Positions 8,104 to 16,924 of a stretch of 64,000 nucleotides of DNA are shown one piece after another. This DNA is from Lachnospira rogosae (GTDB taxonomy: Bacteria; Bacillota; Clostridia; Lachnospirales; Lachnospiraceae), in NCBI RefSeq assembly GCF_040096455.1, contig NZ_JBBMER010000002.1, positions 124,001-188,000 on the forward strand, in the 5' to 3' direction. The notes below the pieces were generated by a model. The model saw only the letters and a program-made list of their open reading frames with translations, had not been told where the DNA came from and did not search any database. Made by a program: the position numbers and the translations under genes. Each line of letters begins with the position of its first letter. Within the stretch, counting starts at the first letter, position 1.

Positions 8104-10755
8104 CTATTTAGAAAGTGTTGCAAGTCTTTCTTCAACCTGTGCAAGCATATTAGAATATTTCTCTAATTTAGCTTTTTCTTCATCTATCTTAGCCTGTGGT
8201 GCTTTAGATGTGAACTTCTCATTATTAAGCATACCATTGCAACGGCTGATTTCCTTATGAAGCTTATCTTCTTCTTTCTTTAATCTCTCGATTTCCTTAT
8301 CAATATCAACAAGCTCTGCAAATGGAATATAGATAACTGCATCTGGAATAACTGTTGATACTGCATCTTCTGGAATACCAGACTTATCAGACTGGATTAC
8401 AACTTCACTCGCATAACCTAATGTCGCAAAGAATACTTTACCATTAGCGAATATATTTCTAACATTCTCATTCTCTGAAACAATATATACAAGTGCTTTA
8501 CGACTTGGTGCAACATTCATTTCAGCTCTTAAATTTCTTATATTGCGGACTGCTGTCTTAATTGTTTCGATGGCATTTTCATCTTGTGAATAGTTATTAT
8601 CTTCTGTGTATACAGGCCATGAACTTATCATAATAGACTCTTCCTCATCCTGAATATTACAGAATATTTCTTCAGTGATAAATGGCATATATGGATGAAG
8701 AAGCTTAAGTGCATCTATAAGAACCTTCTTTAATGTCCATATAGCTGCTGTCTTAGTTGTATCCTCGTCATTGTAAAGACGTGGTTTAACCATCTCTATA
8801 TACCAGTCACAGAATTCTTCCCAGATAAAGTCGTTAAGCTTGGCAACTGCTATACCAAGGTCGTACTTTTCCATATTATCTGTAACTTCTTTAATAAGTG
8901 AATTCATCTTTGATAATATCCACTTATCTGCCGCTGTAAGATTAGCCGGCTTCTCATCTGTAGCCTTTATCTTGTTGTCTGGGTCATTCATCATTATGAA
9001 TCTTGAAGCATTCCATACTTTATTGGCAAAGTTACGGCTTGCCTCAACTCTTTCCCAGTAGAAACGCATATCATTACCAGGTGCATTACCTGTGATAAGT
9101 GTATATCTTAAAGCATCTGCACCGTACTTATCAATAACTTCAAGTGGGTCTATACCATTTCCAAGTGACTTACTCATCTTACGTCCCTGTGAATCTCTTA
9201 CAAGTCCGTGGAATAATACCTTGCCAAATGGCTTCTTACCCATCTGCTCATATCCTGAGAATATCATTCTGATAACCCAGAAGAATATAATGTCATATCC
9301 TGTTACAAGTACATCTGTAGGATAGAAGTAATCAAGCTCAGGTGTATTATCCGGCCAGCCAAGTGTTGAGAAAGGCCAGAGTGCTGATGAAAACCAAGTA
9401 TCAAGTGTATCTGGATCCTGTTCCATATTAGAGCTTTTACACTTAGGACATGTACATACCTTATCCTTAGATACTACCATCTCACCACAATCCTTACAGT
9501 AGTAAGCAGGTATTCTGTGTCCCCACCATAACTGTCTTGATATACACCAGTCTCTTATGTTATCAGTCCAGTTAAAATATGTCTTATCCATAGAAGCTGG
9601 AACAAGTTCAATATCACCATTCTTAACGCCTTCAACTGCTGGCTTGATAAGCTCATCCATCTTAACGAACCACTGCTGTTTAATCATAGGCTCAACTGTT
9701 GTCTTACATCTATCGTGTGTACCAACATTATGAACGTGGTCTTCAACCTTAACCAAAAGTCCCTGTGCATCAAGGTCAGCTACCATAGCTTTTCTTGCTT
9801 CGTATCTGTCCATACCGGCATACTTTCCGCCAAGATTGTTAATTGTAGCATCATCATTAAGTATGTTAATCTCTGGAAGGTTATGTCTTTTACCAACCTC
9901 AAAATCGTTAGGATCGTGAGCCGGAGTAATCTTAACAACACCAGTTCCGAATTCCTTATCAACATAGCTGTCTGCGATAACAGGTATCTTTCTATCTGTA
10001 AGTGGAAGGTATACTTCCTTTCCAATAAGATCTGTATATCTTTCATCATCCGGATTAACAGCAAGTGCCGAATCACCAAGAAGTGTCTCTGGACGAGTAG
10101 TAGCTATCTCTACATATCTTCCTTCTTCACCAACTACAGGATAATTGATATGCCAGAAATGTCCTGCCTGCTCCTCGTGTTCAACCTCTGCATCTGATAT
10201 AGATGTGTTACATACAGGACACCAGTTTACAATTCTTGAGCCCTTGTATATAAGACCTTTTTCATATAACTTGCAGAATACTTCAAGAACCGCCTTAGAA
10301 CAGCCATCATCCATTGTAAATCTTTCTCTGTCCCAGTCACAAGATGAACCAATCTTCTTTAACTGGCTTGTGATAGTTCCGCCATATTCTTTCTTCCATT
10401 CCCATGTTCTTTTAAGAAAGCCTTCTCTTCCAAGCTCGTGCTTGTCAATTCCTTCTTCTTTTAAGGCATTGGTAACCTTTACTTCTGTCGAAATACTTGC
10501 GTGGTCAGTTCCTGGCACCCATAATGCTTCATATCCCTGCATTCTCTTAAAACGAATAATAATATCCTGCATTGTATTATCAAGTGCGTGACCCATATGC
10601 AGCTTTCCTGTAATATTAGGTGGTGGCATTACAATAGTAAATGGTTTCTTATCCCTGTTTACTTCTGCGTGAAAATATTTCTTATCGAGCCACTTCTGGT
10701 ACAATCTGTCCTCTATCTCTGAGGGATTGTAGTTCTTTTCCAATTCCTTACTCAT
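8104..10755 (-). CDS. valS: Valyl-tRNA synthetase
   Basis: 883 residues, full length for the class Ia enzyme. HIGH motif as HMGH in PPPNITGKLHMGHALDN, KMSKS motif in GRKMSKSLGN, and the CP1 editing domain with TTRPETLLGDSALAVNP. A zinc ribbon (CKDCG ... CPKC) follows, and the C-terminal coiled coil is typical of ValRS (IDKEIERLKKEEDKLHKEI). It charges tRNA-Val in the cytoplasm. Two promoter-like elements precede it. No T-box sequence is seen in the 150-base leader, although T-boxes are common on Firmicute synthetase genes. Confidence 0.98.
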   Translation of the reverse strand: MSKELEKNYNPSEIEDRLYQKWLDKKYFHAEVNRDKKPFTIVMPPPNITGKLHMGHALDNTMQDIIIRFKRMQGYEALWVPGTDHASISTEVKVTNALKEEGIDKHELGREGFLKRTWEWKKEYGGTITSQLKKIGSSCDWDRERFTMDDGCSKAVLEVFCKLYEKGLIYKGSRIVNWCPVCNTSISDAEVEHEEQAGHFWHINYPVVGEEGRYVEIATTRPETLLGDSALAVNPDDERYTDLIGKEVYLPLTDRKIPVIADSYVDKEFGTGVVKITPAHDPNDFEVGKRHNLPEINILNDDATINNLGGKYAGMDRYEARKAMVADLDAQGLLVKVEDHVHNVGTHDRCKTTVEPMIKQQWFVKMDELIKPAVEGVKNGDIELVPASMDKTYFNWTDNIRDWCISRQLWWGHRIPAYYCKDCGEMVVSKDKVCTCPKCKSSNMEQDPDTLDTWFSSALWPFSTLGWPDNTPELDYFYPTDVLVTGYDIIFFWVIRMIFSGYEQMGKKPFGKVLFHGLVRDSQGRKMSKSLGNGIDPLEVIDKYGADALRYTLITGNAPGNDMRFYWERVEASRNFANKVWNASRFIMMNDPDNKIKATDEKPANLTAADKWILSKMNSLIKEVTDNMEKYDLGIAVAKLNDFIWEEFCDWYIEMVKPRLYNDEDTTKTAAIWTLKKVLIDALKLLHPYMPFITEEIFCNIQDEEESIMISSWPVYTEDNNYSQDENAIETIKTAVRNIRNLRAEMNVAPSRKALVYIVSENENVRNIFANGKVFFATLGYASEVVIQSDKSGIPEDAVSTVIPDAVIYIPFAELVDIDKEIERLKKEEDKLHKEISRCNGMLNNEKFTSKAPQAKIDEEKAKLEKYSNMLAQVEERLATLSK

Positions 10756-10837
10756 AGTAGTAATCCTTTCTATATCCTAAGAAAACAATCTATTTAACCG
10801 ATATAAATTCCGCCATTAATCAGCATAACATATCTTA

Positions 10838-10909
10838 TTATAGCATAATATATTATTTTCTTATAATCTCAATCTGTTTAATCATAATATTACCAGCTAA
10901 AAATGTCAA
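10838..10909 (-). promoter_or_regulatory. Two promoter candidates for valS
   Basis: TTGACA (10904-10909) and TATGAT (10881-10886) are spaced by 17 bp; the -35 overlaps the end of hypA. A second candidate is an extended -10, TGCTATAAT, with TATAAT at 10838-10843. Both read toward valS. Confidence 0.65.
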
Positions 10910-11250
10910 CACGCCTCTATTTCTTTGATGTTAAATTCACTTCCCTGCAAAAGATATGTATGTGTACTTCCACATTCAGGACATATCTTTCCATATTTTA
11001 CCGTTTCATATTCAGCCTTGCAGTCCTCACAGTAAGTAACTGCATTTATCTTCTCTATAACAAGCTCAGAATTCTTTAATAAATCTTCCTTCTTTACCGC
11101 CCATTTCCAGCAGTCTGTAAGGTATGAGTCTATTACGGTGGATACTTCGCCAAGTTCTAATACAACTTTAGTTATCTCGGATATTTCATTATTCGCGGCT
11201 ACTTCTTTTAAATCGTCTATTATGTGAAATACTACGCCTAATTCGTGCAT
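10906..11250 (-). CDS. hypA: Hydrogenase/urease nickel-incorporation protein HypA
   Basis: 114 residues from the ATG at 11248-11250, supported by AAAGGAG upstream; a longer in-frame extension to 11352 would run into a strong RNA hairpin and is rejected. It starts MHELG, with the Met-His-Glu nickel site of HypA. It carries the structural zinc site CEDC ... CPEC near residues 73-95. HypA hands nickel to [NiFe]-hydrogenase together with the GTPase HypB. hypB lies 3 kb upstream in the same direction with one oxidoreductase gene between them; no hypC-F or hydrogenase subunit is in the window. Confidence 0.92.
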   Translation of the reverse strand: MHELGVVFHIIDDLKEVAANNEISEITKVVLELGEVSTVIDSYLTDCWKWAVKKEDLLKNSELVIEKINAVTYCEDCKAEYETVKYGKICPECGSTHTYLLQGSEFNIKEIEAC

Positions 11251-11315
11251 TGAGGTAATTGCTCCTTTCTCTGTGATTTTTCTATCTATACCATAATACA
11301 CTATAGGATAGAAAT

Positions 11316-11386
11316 AGAACAACCACAATACAATCGCTGCCAAAAGCCGCAAAGGCTGTACAGCCTGATTATATTGCAGTTGTTCT
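11316..11386 (-). other. Strongly structured RNA element before hypA
   Basis: On the minus strand a 20-bp stem forms between 11367-11386 and 11316-11335, with 17 Watson-Crick and three G-U pairs and no bulge. Inside the loop is a perfect 14-nt palindrome, AGGCTGTACAGCCT (11353-11366). It sits between the oxidoreductase stop (11481) and the hypA start (11250), so it belongs to the intergenic part of the transcript. Possible roles: processing or stability element, attenuator or regulatory RNA. No clean U-run follows, so a plain terminator is less likely. Confidence 0.6.
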
Positions 11387-11480
11387 TATCTACATAGGAA
11401 ATTATCCTTATGTCATTATTACTATAGCTTAATATAATTATTACTAATTATCATTATCTGTTATCCAGCTATAAGGTTGT

Positions 11481-14228
11481 TTATTTCTTCTTAAACTTAA
11501 TCTTTATAGCCTGCTTAGCTCCATAAGGAAGTATATACTTAAGCTTGTCTTCACTCTTTCTCATTGTACTACATTCTGGTAAATCCCTGTTAAGGTGTAT
11601 TGCATCGAATTCACACTTAGTTGTGCATATACCACAGCCAATACATTTGTTAGGGTCTACTACAGAAGCACCACAGCCTAAACATCTTGCTGTCTCTGCT
11701 TTAACCTGTTCTTCTGTAAATGTAAGCTTAGCATCTCTGAATGACTTCTTATGGTCAAATGAATTATCTGTTCCAGGTATCTGTCTTGAAGAATTATCAT
11801 AGCTTTCTACCTTGATGTTATTCTTGTCAAGTTCTATGAAATCCCTTCTGTTACGTCCTATTGTAAGTGAGCTGTGTGGCTGTACATATCTGTGGATTGA
11901 TATAGCAGCTTCTTTACCAGCCGCAATTGCATCAATAGCAAATCTTGGTCCTGTGTATACATCTCCACCGATAAATACATCTGGATCTGTTGTCTGGTAT
12001 GTAAGCTTGTCAGCTTTAACTCTTACGCCATCTATCTCAACCTTTGTGCCTTTTAATAAATCGCCCCAGATTGTTGTCTGGCCTATACTTAAGAATACGT
12101 GACTGCACTTAACTGTCTTAGTATCATTCTCATCATACTGAGGATTAAATCTTCCATCTGCATCCTTAACTGATGTACATCTCTTAAGGACAATTCCTGT
12201 AACCTTTCCATTTTCTGTAAGGATTTCCTTAGGACCCCAGCCACAGTCAAGCTTAACGCCTTCTTCTACAGCCTCTTCTATTTCTTCTTCTGAAGCTGGC
12301 ATATTAGCTCTGTCCTCAAGACAGAACATAGATACATTGTAATCACCAACTCTTGTGCTTGTTCTTGCAACGTCAATAGCAACATTACCACCACCGATTA
12401 CAACAACATCACCTTCAAGTGGGAATTCGTGTGTGCTTCCAGCCTCTTTTAAGAAGTCAACTGCTGACATAACGCCCTTGGCATCTTCGCCTGCAACTCC
12501 TGCTTTTCTTGAACCCTGACAGCCTATTGCTATATAAAATGCTTTATAACCCTGCTTCTTTAATTCATCAATAGTGATGTCCTTACCAACTTCAACACCT
12601 GTCTTAATGTCAACGCCCATCTGTCGCATAACATCTATCTCAGCCTCAACAACATCTTTTTCAAGCTTAAATGATGGAATACCATATACAAGCATACCAC
12701 CAGCCTTCTTATTCTTCTCAAATACAGTTGGCTTGTAACCCTTCTGTGCAAGATAGAATGCACACGAAAGTCCGGCAGGACCACCACCAATAATAGCAAT
12801 CTTCTCATCAAAATATCCCTTAGTTGCCGGAACTACTGGTTCTGGTATATAACGTGTATCTGCCTTTAAATCCTGCATTGCAATAAACTTCTTAACTTCA
12901 TCTATTGCAATAGCTTCATCTATTGTTCCTCTTGTACAGGCATCCTCACATCTTCTGTTACATACATGTCCACATACTGCTGGGAATGGATTATCCTTCT
13001 TAATAAGTGCAAGTGCATCCTTGTATCTTCCCTGAGCTGCCATCTTAAGGTAACCCTGAACAGCTATATGTGCTGGACAGGCTGTCTTACAAGGTGCTGT
13101 ACCTGTATCATAACAATTGATACGGTTCTTATCCCTGTAATCTTCTGTCCACATATGTGGTCCCCACTTCTGCTCTGATGGAAGTGGCATTTTAGGATAC
13201 TTAATCTCGCTTCCGTCCTTAGTACATAACTTCTGTCCAAGCTTTACAGCTCCTGCCGGACAGTATTCAACACACTTGCCACAGGCTACACAGTTCTCTT
13301 TAGTTACCTTGGCAACATATGCCGAACGTGACATATTAGGTGTGTTAAATAACTGCGATGTTCTAAGTGCATAACAGACATTAACATTACAGTTACATAT
13401 AGCAAATATCTTGTCCTGTCCGTCAATATTAGTAATCTGGTGAACAAAACCATTGTCTTCAGCCTTCTTGAATATCTCAAGTGCTTCTTCCTTAGTGATA
13501 TAATGACCGCCCTTGCCTGTTTCAACAACATAATCAGCCATATCACCAACAGCTATACACCAATCCTCTGGATCATCTGCACAGCCTTCATCATAAGTCT
13601 TTCTTGACTTACGGCATGAACATGGGCTTGCTGCATATTTGCCATCATACTTATCAAGCCAGTATGATATCTTCTCTAAAGATATTGCCTCGTTATTCAT
13701 ATCAATAGCTTTCTCTACCGGAATAACGTGCATACCAATTCCTGCACCCCCTGGTGGCACCATAGGAGTAATCTTTTCCAATGGAAGACGGCTCATTCTC
13801 TCAAAAAAACGTCCCATCTCTGGATGTTCTTCAAGAACTGTGGAATTCATATTAGTAAATTCAGCACTTCCTGGTACGAACATTGGAAGAACATACTGCT
13901 TCTCGTGCTGTGGGTTTTCCCAGTTATATTCCAAAAGACCATTAAAAGACATCTGCTCAAGCTGCTTTTCAAGTTCTTTCTCGTCCATTCCTGTAATCTG
14001 CACCATCTGCTTAAGTGTCTTAGGCTTACGGACACCCATTTTTAATGCTATATTGGCCTGTTCATCTGTACATATTGGTGCAAGTCCCCAGTATTCCGGA
14101 CTATCTGCTGTTAATTTTTCAAAGCCAAGCTTAATTGGCACTCTGTCTGTTATCATCTTGCCAAGCTTAAGTATTGGCTCTCTTACCGGAAGTTCCGGAT
14201 GAGGATTTTTAAATTCTTCTTTACCCAT
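11481..14228 (-). CDS. Multidomain Fe-S/FAD oxidoreductase, GltD-like (NADPH-dependent)
   Basis: 915 residues. Residues 1 to about 300 form an N-terminal domain with Cys-rich motifs (CSCRKSRKTYDEGC, CNCNVNVC). A 4Fe-4S motif (CVACGKCVEYCPAGAV) follows at about 305-320. Then comes a glutamate-synthase-small-subunit-like module with its own Fe-S cysteines (CKTACPAH, CGHVCNRRCEDAC), an FAD site (GGGPAGLSCAF), an NAD(P)H site (GGGNVAIDVART) and a C-terminal ferredoxin domain (CIGCGICTTKCEF). It probably moves electrons from NAD(P)H through flavin and several clusters to an unknown acceptor. True glutamate synthase needs a large subunit, absent here. The gene lies between hypB and hypA in one apparent operon. 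Confidence 0.85.
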   Translation of the reverse strand: MGKEEFKNPHPELPVREPILKLGKMITDRVPIKLGFEKLTADSPEYWGLAPICTDEQANIALKMGVRKPKTLKQMVQITGMDEKELEKQLEQMSFNGLLEYNWENPQHEKQYVLPMFVPGSAEFTNMNSTVLEEHPEMGRFFERMSRLPLEKITPMVPPGGAGIGMHVIPVEKAIDMNNEAISLEKISYWLDKYDGKYAASPCSCRKSRKTYDEGCADDPEDWCIAVGDMADYVVETGKGGHYITKEEALEIFKKAEDNGFVHQITNIDGQDKIFAICNCNVNVCYALRTSQLFNTPNMSRSAYVAKVTKENCVACGKCVEYCPAGAVKLGQKLCTKDGSEIKYPKMPLPSEQKWGPHMWTEDYRDKNRINCYDTGTAPCKTACPAHIAVQGYLKMAAQGRYKDALALIKKDNPFPAVCGHVCNRRCEDACTRGTIDEAIAIDEVKKFIAMQDLKADTRYIPEPVVPATKGYFDEKIAIIGGGPAGLSCAFYLAQKGYKPTVFEKNKKAGGMLVYGIPSFKLEKDVVEAEIDVMRQMGVDIKTGVEVGKDITIDELKKQGYKAFYIAIGCQGSRKAGVAGEDAKGVMSAVDFLKEAGSTHEFPLEGDVVVIGGGNVAIDVARTSTRVGDYNVSMFCLEDRANMPASEEEIEEAVEEGVKLDCGWGPKEILTENGKVTGIVLKRCTSVKDADGRFNPQYDENDTKTVKCSHVFLSIGQTTIWGDLLKGTKVEIDGVRVKADKLTYQTTDPDVFIGGDVYTGPRFAIDAIAAGKEAAISIHRYVQPHSSLTIGRNRRDFIELDKNNIKVESYDNSSRQIPGTDNSFDHKKSFRDAKLTFTEEQVKAETARCLGCGASVVDPNKCIGCGICTTKCEFDAIHLNRDLPECSTMRKSEDKLKYILPYGAKQAIKIKFKKK

Positions 14229-14298
14229 AAATTGTCCTTTCCACCTTATAAAGGCTTTTATCTTCGTTGCTCACGTTAAATAATTATGCTCATTATGA

Positions 14299-14970
14299 TT
14301 ATGCTTCTTTCCATTCAATAACCTGGTTCTTTAACCAGTCTGTCCATTCTAATATTCCTTCACCTGTCTTGGCACTGACAGGTATTACCTTAGCATCAGG
14401 ATTTCTTCTTCTGATATATTCCCTGCACTGTTCAATATCAAAATCAAAATATTCCATAACATCAATCTTATTGATAAGCACAACATCACACACTGAAAAC
14501 ATAAGGGGATATTTAAGCGGTTTATCATCACCCTCTGGTACCGAAAGAATCATAACATTCTTTACCGCACCTGTATCAAACTCCGCCGGACAGACAAGAT
14601 TTCCGACATTCTCAAGAACTACCAGATCAATATCACTATCGTCAAGCTCATCAATTCCCTGTCTTGTCATATCAGCATCAAGATGACACATTCCACCAGT
14701 ATGAAGCTGTATTGCTTTAGCACCTGTATCAGCAATTGTTATTGCATCAACATCTGAATCAATATCAGCCTCCATAACGCCTATTCTTAAGTCATCTTTC
14801 AACTGTTCAATCGTTCTTGTAAGAGTTGTTGTCTTTCCTGCCCCCGGTGATGACATAAGATTTAAAAGAAATACACCTTTATCTTTTAAATCTTTTCTTA
14901 AAAGAGCGGCACGTTCATCGTTACTTTCAAACACGCTTTTTTTCACTTCAATAACCCTAACGTCCTTCAC
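14299..14970 (-). CDS. hypB: Hydrogenase nickel-incorporation GTPase HypB
   Basis: 223 residues, a SIMIBI-class GTPase. P-loop SSPGAGKTTT, switch region with EADIDSDVDA, the Cys/His nickel or zinc site GGMCHLDADM, NKID guanine motif (LINKIDV) and SAKTGEG. It lacks the His-rich N-terminal nickel store of some HypB proteins. It provides GTP-driven nickel transfer with HypA. The start is GTG (14968-14970) behind GGGAGG. It is the first gene of a hypB-oxidoreductase-hypA unit, with two good promoters upstream. Confidence 0.95.
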   Translation of the reverse strand: MKDVRVIEVKKSVFESNDERAALLRKDLKDKGVFLLNLMSSPGAGKTTTLTRTIEQLKDDLRIGVMEADIDSDVDAITIADTGAKAIQLHTGGMCHLDADMTRQGIDELDDSDIDLVVLENVGNLVCPAEFDTGAVKNVMILSVPEGDDKPLKYPLMFSVCDVVLINKIDVMEYFDFDIEQCREYIRRRNPDAKVIPVSAKTGEGILEWTDWLKNQVIEWKEA

Positions 14971-15040
14971 TGCTAACCTCCCTGATTTAATATGAGCTAA
15001 TAAAGCTGTTCACATATGCCAAGCCATAACAATAGCTTAT

Positions 15041-15154
15041 TACATACTATGTGAATATTTAATTGTCAATAAAAGTCTGACTAAATTATGCCGTAATCAA
15101 TCCCTGCTTTTATGCGTATTGCACTATGATAGCAATATGTTAAAAAAATGTCAA
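15041..15154 (-). promoter_or_regulatory. Tandem promoters for the hypB operon
   Basis: Distal: TTGACA (15149-15154), 17 bp, TATCAT (15126-15131). Proximal: TTGACA (15064-15069), 17 bp, TATGTA (15041-15046), with a weaker -10. Both point to hypB. The rest of the 350-base gap from 14971 to 15327 is AT-rich and holds only these and the carD terminator. Confidence 0.7.
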
Positions 15155-15212
15155 TTATCAATTCACGAAATCAAGCTTTATCATAATAATATTATTATAT
15201 ATGTTTTAAAAT

Positions 15213-15284
15213 AAAAAAACCAGTGTTATTGATAAAATGCAATCATTGAATGTTACCATTAATTACATTTATCTAAAACACTGG
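15213..15284 (-). terminator. Terminator behind the CarD-like gene
   Basis: Arms CCAGTGTT (15220-15227) and AACACTGG (15277-15284), with further A/U pairing inside, followed on the minus strand by seven T (15213-15219). It ends the gene stopping at 15328 and separates it from the hypB promoters. Confidence 0.85.
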
Positions 15285-15327
15285 ATAAAATATATTATTT
15301 AATCAAACAGGATTTCTCTGATTAAAA

Positions 15328-15825
15328 TCAAAGCACTGACAGATAATTGTCCATCTGCTCTGACATTGCAGTGTAGTCCTCATTCATAGCCGCTGCTATC
15401 TCTCCGTAAAGAAGCTTTCTTGCTGTTGCAAGCATACGGTTATCTGCCGACTTCATTCTCCTTAACTCCTTTGCTCTGTCATTCTTTATGTTAAACAAAG
15501 CTCTTACAAGGTGCATAAGCTGTATAACGTCCTGTGATTTAACCATCTCGTCATACCTGGATGGGTGAATCTTTTCATTGAGTGCCTCATCCTTCTTACA
15601 ATTCTTAGCACGGTCAATAAGCTTGATACAGGTATCCTTGCCAATTATGCTCCTAATCATAACTTTGTTATTCTCAACTGGCGAATATATAATACCTTTA
15701 GTGTCATATACAGGCTGAAGAAAATAATAATCTTTGTCAATTCCCTTTATAGGTGGTCTGCCTATCTGTTCAATCTCACATACACCTACAACTCCATAAA
15801 CAACTTTTTCATTAACTTCAAACAT
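15328..15825 (-). CDS. CarD-like transcription regulator
   Basis: 165 residues from the ATG at 15823-15825, chosen because GAGGAG lies just upstream. The N-terminal part (MFEVNEKVVYGVVGVCEIEQIG, YYFLQPVYDTKGIIYSPVEN) is the CarD/TRCF RNA-polymerase-interacting domain that binds the beta subunit. The helical C-terminus (about 75-165, ending SEQMDNYLSVL) matches the CarD layout. CarD proteins act at promoter open complexes. It has its own promoter and terminator. Whether it has a broad role, as in mycobacteria, or a specific one cannot be told. Confidence 0.88.
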   Translation of the reverse strand: MFEVNEKVVYGVVGVCEIEQIGRPPIKGIDKDYYFLQPVYDTKGIIYSPVENNKVMIRSIIGKDTCIKLIDRAKNCKKDEALNEKIHPSRYDEMVKSQDVIQLMHLVRALFNIKNDRAKELRRMKSADNRMLATARKLLYGEIAAAMNEDYTAMSEQMDNYLSVL

Positions 15826-15865
15826 ATAACTCCTCATTTCTGTGTACTTTACCAACTTGAGTATT

Positions 15866-15894
15866 ATTATACATCAATTCGACAATTTTTTCAA
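15866..15894 (-). promoter_or_regulatory. Promoter of the CarD-like gene
   Basis: TTGAAA (15889-15894), 17 bp, TATAAT (15866-15871). The distance to the ATG at 15825 leaves a leader of about 35 bases. Confidence 0.8.
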
Positions 15895-15927
15895 AATATT
15901 TTCTTTTAAAATTCTTTATAAAGAACA

Positions 15928-15966
15928 AAAAAGAACTGTGGCATCATACATACACCACAGTCCTTT
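15928..15966 (-). terminator. Terminator behind the Lys/Ala-rich gene
   Basis: Stem ACTGTGG (15935-15941) and CCACAGT (15955-15961) with A/U flanks, followed on the minus strand by a T-rich run. It ends the HPr-like/Lys-Ala-rich transcript. Confidence 0.8.
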
Positions 15967-15987
15967 AACATTATGTATCAATTGGAA

Positions 15988-16572
15988 TTAATAGAGATTA
16001 ACACGTCCTGCAACATTGCCGTTAGCAACATAGTAACATGCATTATCTTCTGGCTTTAAGTACATTTTCAGTTCCTTAATCTCTACATTCTGTTCCTTAG
16101 CATCTTCAACTATTCTTGCAACAAGAGTTTCCTCATCAACCTGTTTATTAGCATACTGGAAGAATAACTCCTTATCAAAAGTATTCTTAGCTGCCTTAGT
16201 TGTCTTTCTAATGGCTGGCTTCTTTGCCTTTACTTCCTTAACAGCCTTAGCTGCTGTCTTAGCTGCTGCTTTAGAAGCTGTCTTTTTAACTGCTGCCTTC
16301 TTAGCTGTGACTGCTGTCTTAACTTCTGCCTCTACACTCTTAGCTGTTGCCTTTACATCAGCTTCAACCTTCTTGGCTGCTTCCTTAGTTTCCCCGGCTG
16401 CCTTCTTTACTGTCTCAACAGTCTTAGCTGCTTCTTTCTTAGTTTCCTTAACAGTTTCTTTTGCTGCTGCCTTTGCAGGTGTCTTTCTTGTAGTGGTCTT
16501 CTTAACATCTGCACTCTTTGCTGTCTTAACTTCTGTCTTAGCCTCGTTACCAAAAATGTCCTTAGTTTCCAT
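15988..16572 (-). CDS. Lys/Ala-rich histone-H1-like protein with C-terminal globular domain
   Basis: 194 residues from the ATG at 16570-16572 (GGAGG upstream). Residues about 10-130 are a disordered, highly basic Lys/Ala/Thr/Val tract of KKAAAKTA and VKETKKEA type, resembling histone H1 or bacterial AlgP/HU-tail proteins. The last 60 residues (FDKELFFQYANKQVDEETLV to VNGRVNLY-like end) form a small folded domain; I associate it with the DUF6465 family of Clostridia. It may bind nucleic acid or the envelope, but this is inference. The gene follows the HPr-like gene by 18 bases and shares its promoter and the terminator at 15928. Confidence 0.75.
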   Translation of the reverse strand: METKDIFGNEAKTEVKTAKSADVKKTTTRKTPAKAAAKETVKETKKEAAKTVETVKKAAGETKEAAKKVEADVKATAKSVEAEVKTAVTAKKAAVKKTASKAAAKTAAKAVKEVKAKKPAIRKTTKAAKNTFDKELFFQYANKQVDEETLVARIVEDAKEQNVEIKELKMYLKPEDNACYYVANGNVAGRVNLY

Positions 16573-16590
16573 GATCAAATCCTCCATAAA

Positions 16591-16845
16591 TTAATCATTA
16601 CAAGTTAAAAAGTTCCTAATTGCATCGGTGGCATTACTCTCATCACTGCCAGTAGCTGTAACTTTAACCTCGATGCCTTCCTTTAATCCAAATGCCATAA
16701 TCCCCATAAGACTTTTTGCATTAATGTTTTTTCCTTCGCCCTCAATCTCAATATGACTGTCAAACTTACATGCTATCTGAACTAATTCAGCTATTGGATT
16801 CTTATGTGCTTTGTTAATGTCTGCAACCTTAACCAATTCTGTCAT
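16591..16845 (-). CDS. HPr-family phosphocarrier-like protein
   Basis: 84 residues, typical HPr length, from the ATG at 16843-16845 (AGGTGG nine bases upstream). The HPr fold is recognisable, including the phosphorylation-site helix (KAHKNPIAELVQ) and regulatory-Ser segment (INAKSLMGIMAFGLKEG). The active-site His is kept, but the conserved His-Ala-Arg-Pro has become His-Lys-Asn-Pro, so the Arg that supports phosphotransfer is lost. It may be a paralogue used for regulation rather than the main PTS carrier. It has its own consensus promoter and heads a two-gene unit with the Lys/Ala-rich gene. Confidence 0.85.
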   Translation of the reverse strand: MTELVKVADINKAHKNPIAELVQIACKFDSHIEIEGEGKNINAKSLMGIMAFGLKEGIEVKVTATGSDESNATDAIRNFLTCND

Positions 16846-16888
16846 CGTTAACATCCACCTATCCTTCATAAATTAATTACATTTGTAG

Positions 16889-16917
16889 AATATACCTCAT
16901 ATACCCTAATAAGTCAA
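16889..16917 (-). promoter_or_regulatory. Promoter of the HPr-like gene
   Basis: TTGACT (16912-16917), 17 bp, TATATT (16889-16894), about 40 bases before the ATG at 16845. The -35 abuts the end of the last trp-operon gene. Confidence 0.8.
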
Positions 16918-16924
16918 GACCTGC

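Noticed and set aside
10756..10905. T-box before valS
   Set aside because: No AGGGTGG-type T-box or matching terminator in this leader.
13639..14202. 187-codon plus-strand frame
   Set aside because: Mirror of the oxidoreductase coding sequence, without start signals.
16211..16594. Long plus-strand frame, Ala/Val/Ser/Leu-rich
   Set aside because: It is the antisense shadow of the Lys/Ala-rich gene; biased codons remove stops on the other strand. No ribosome site.
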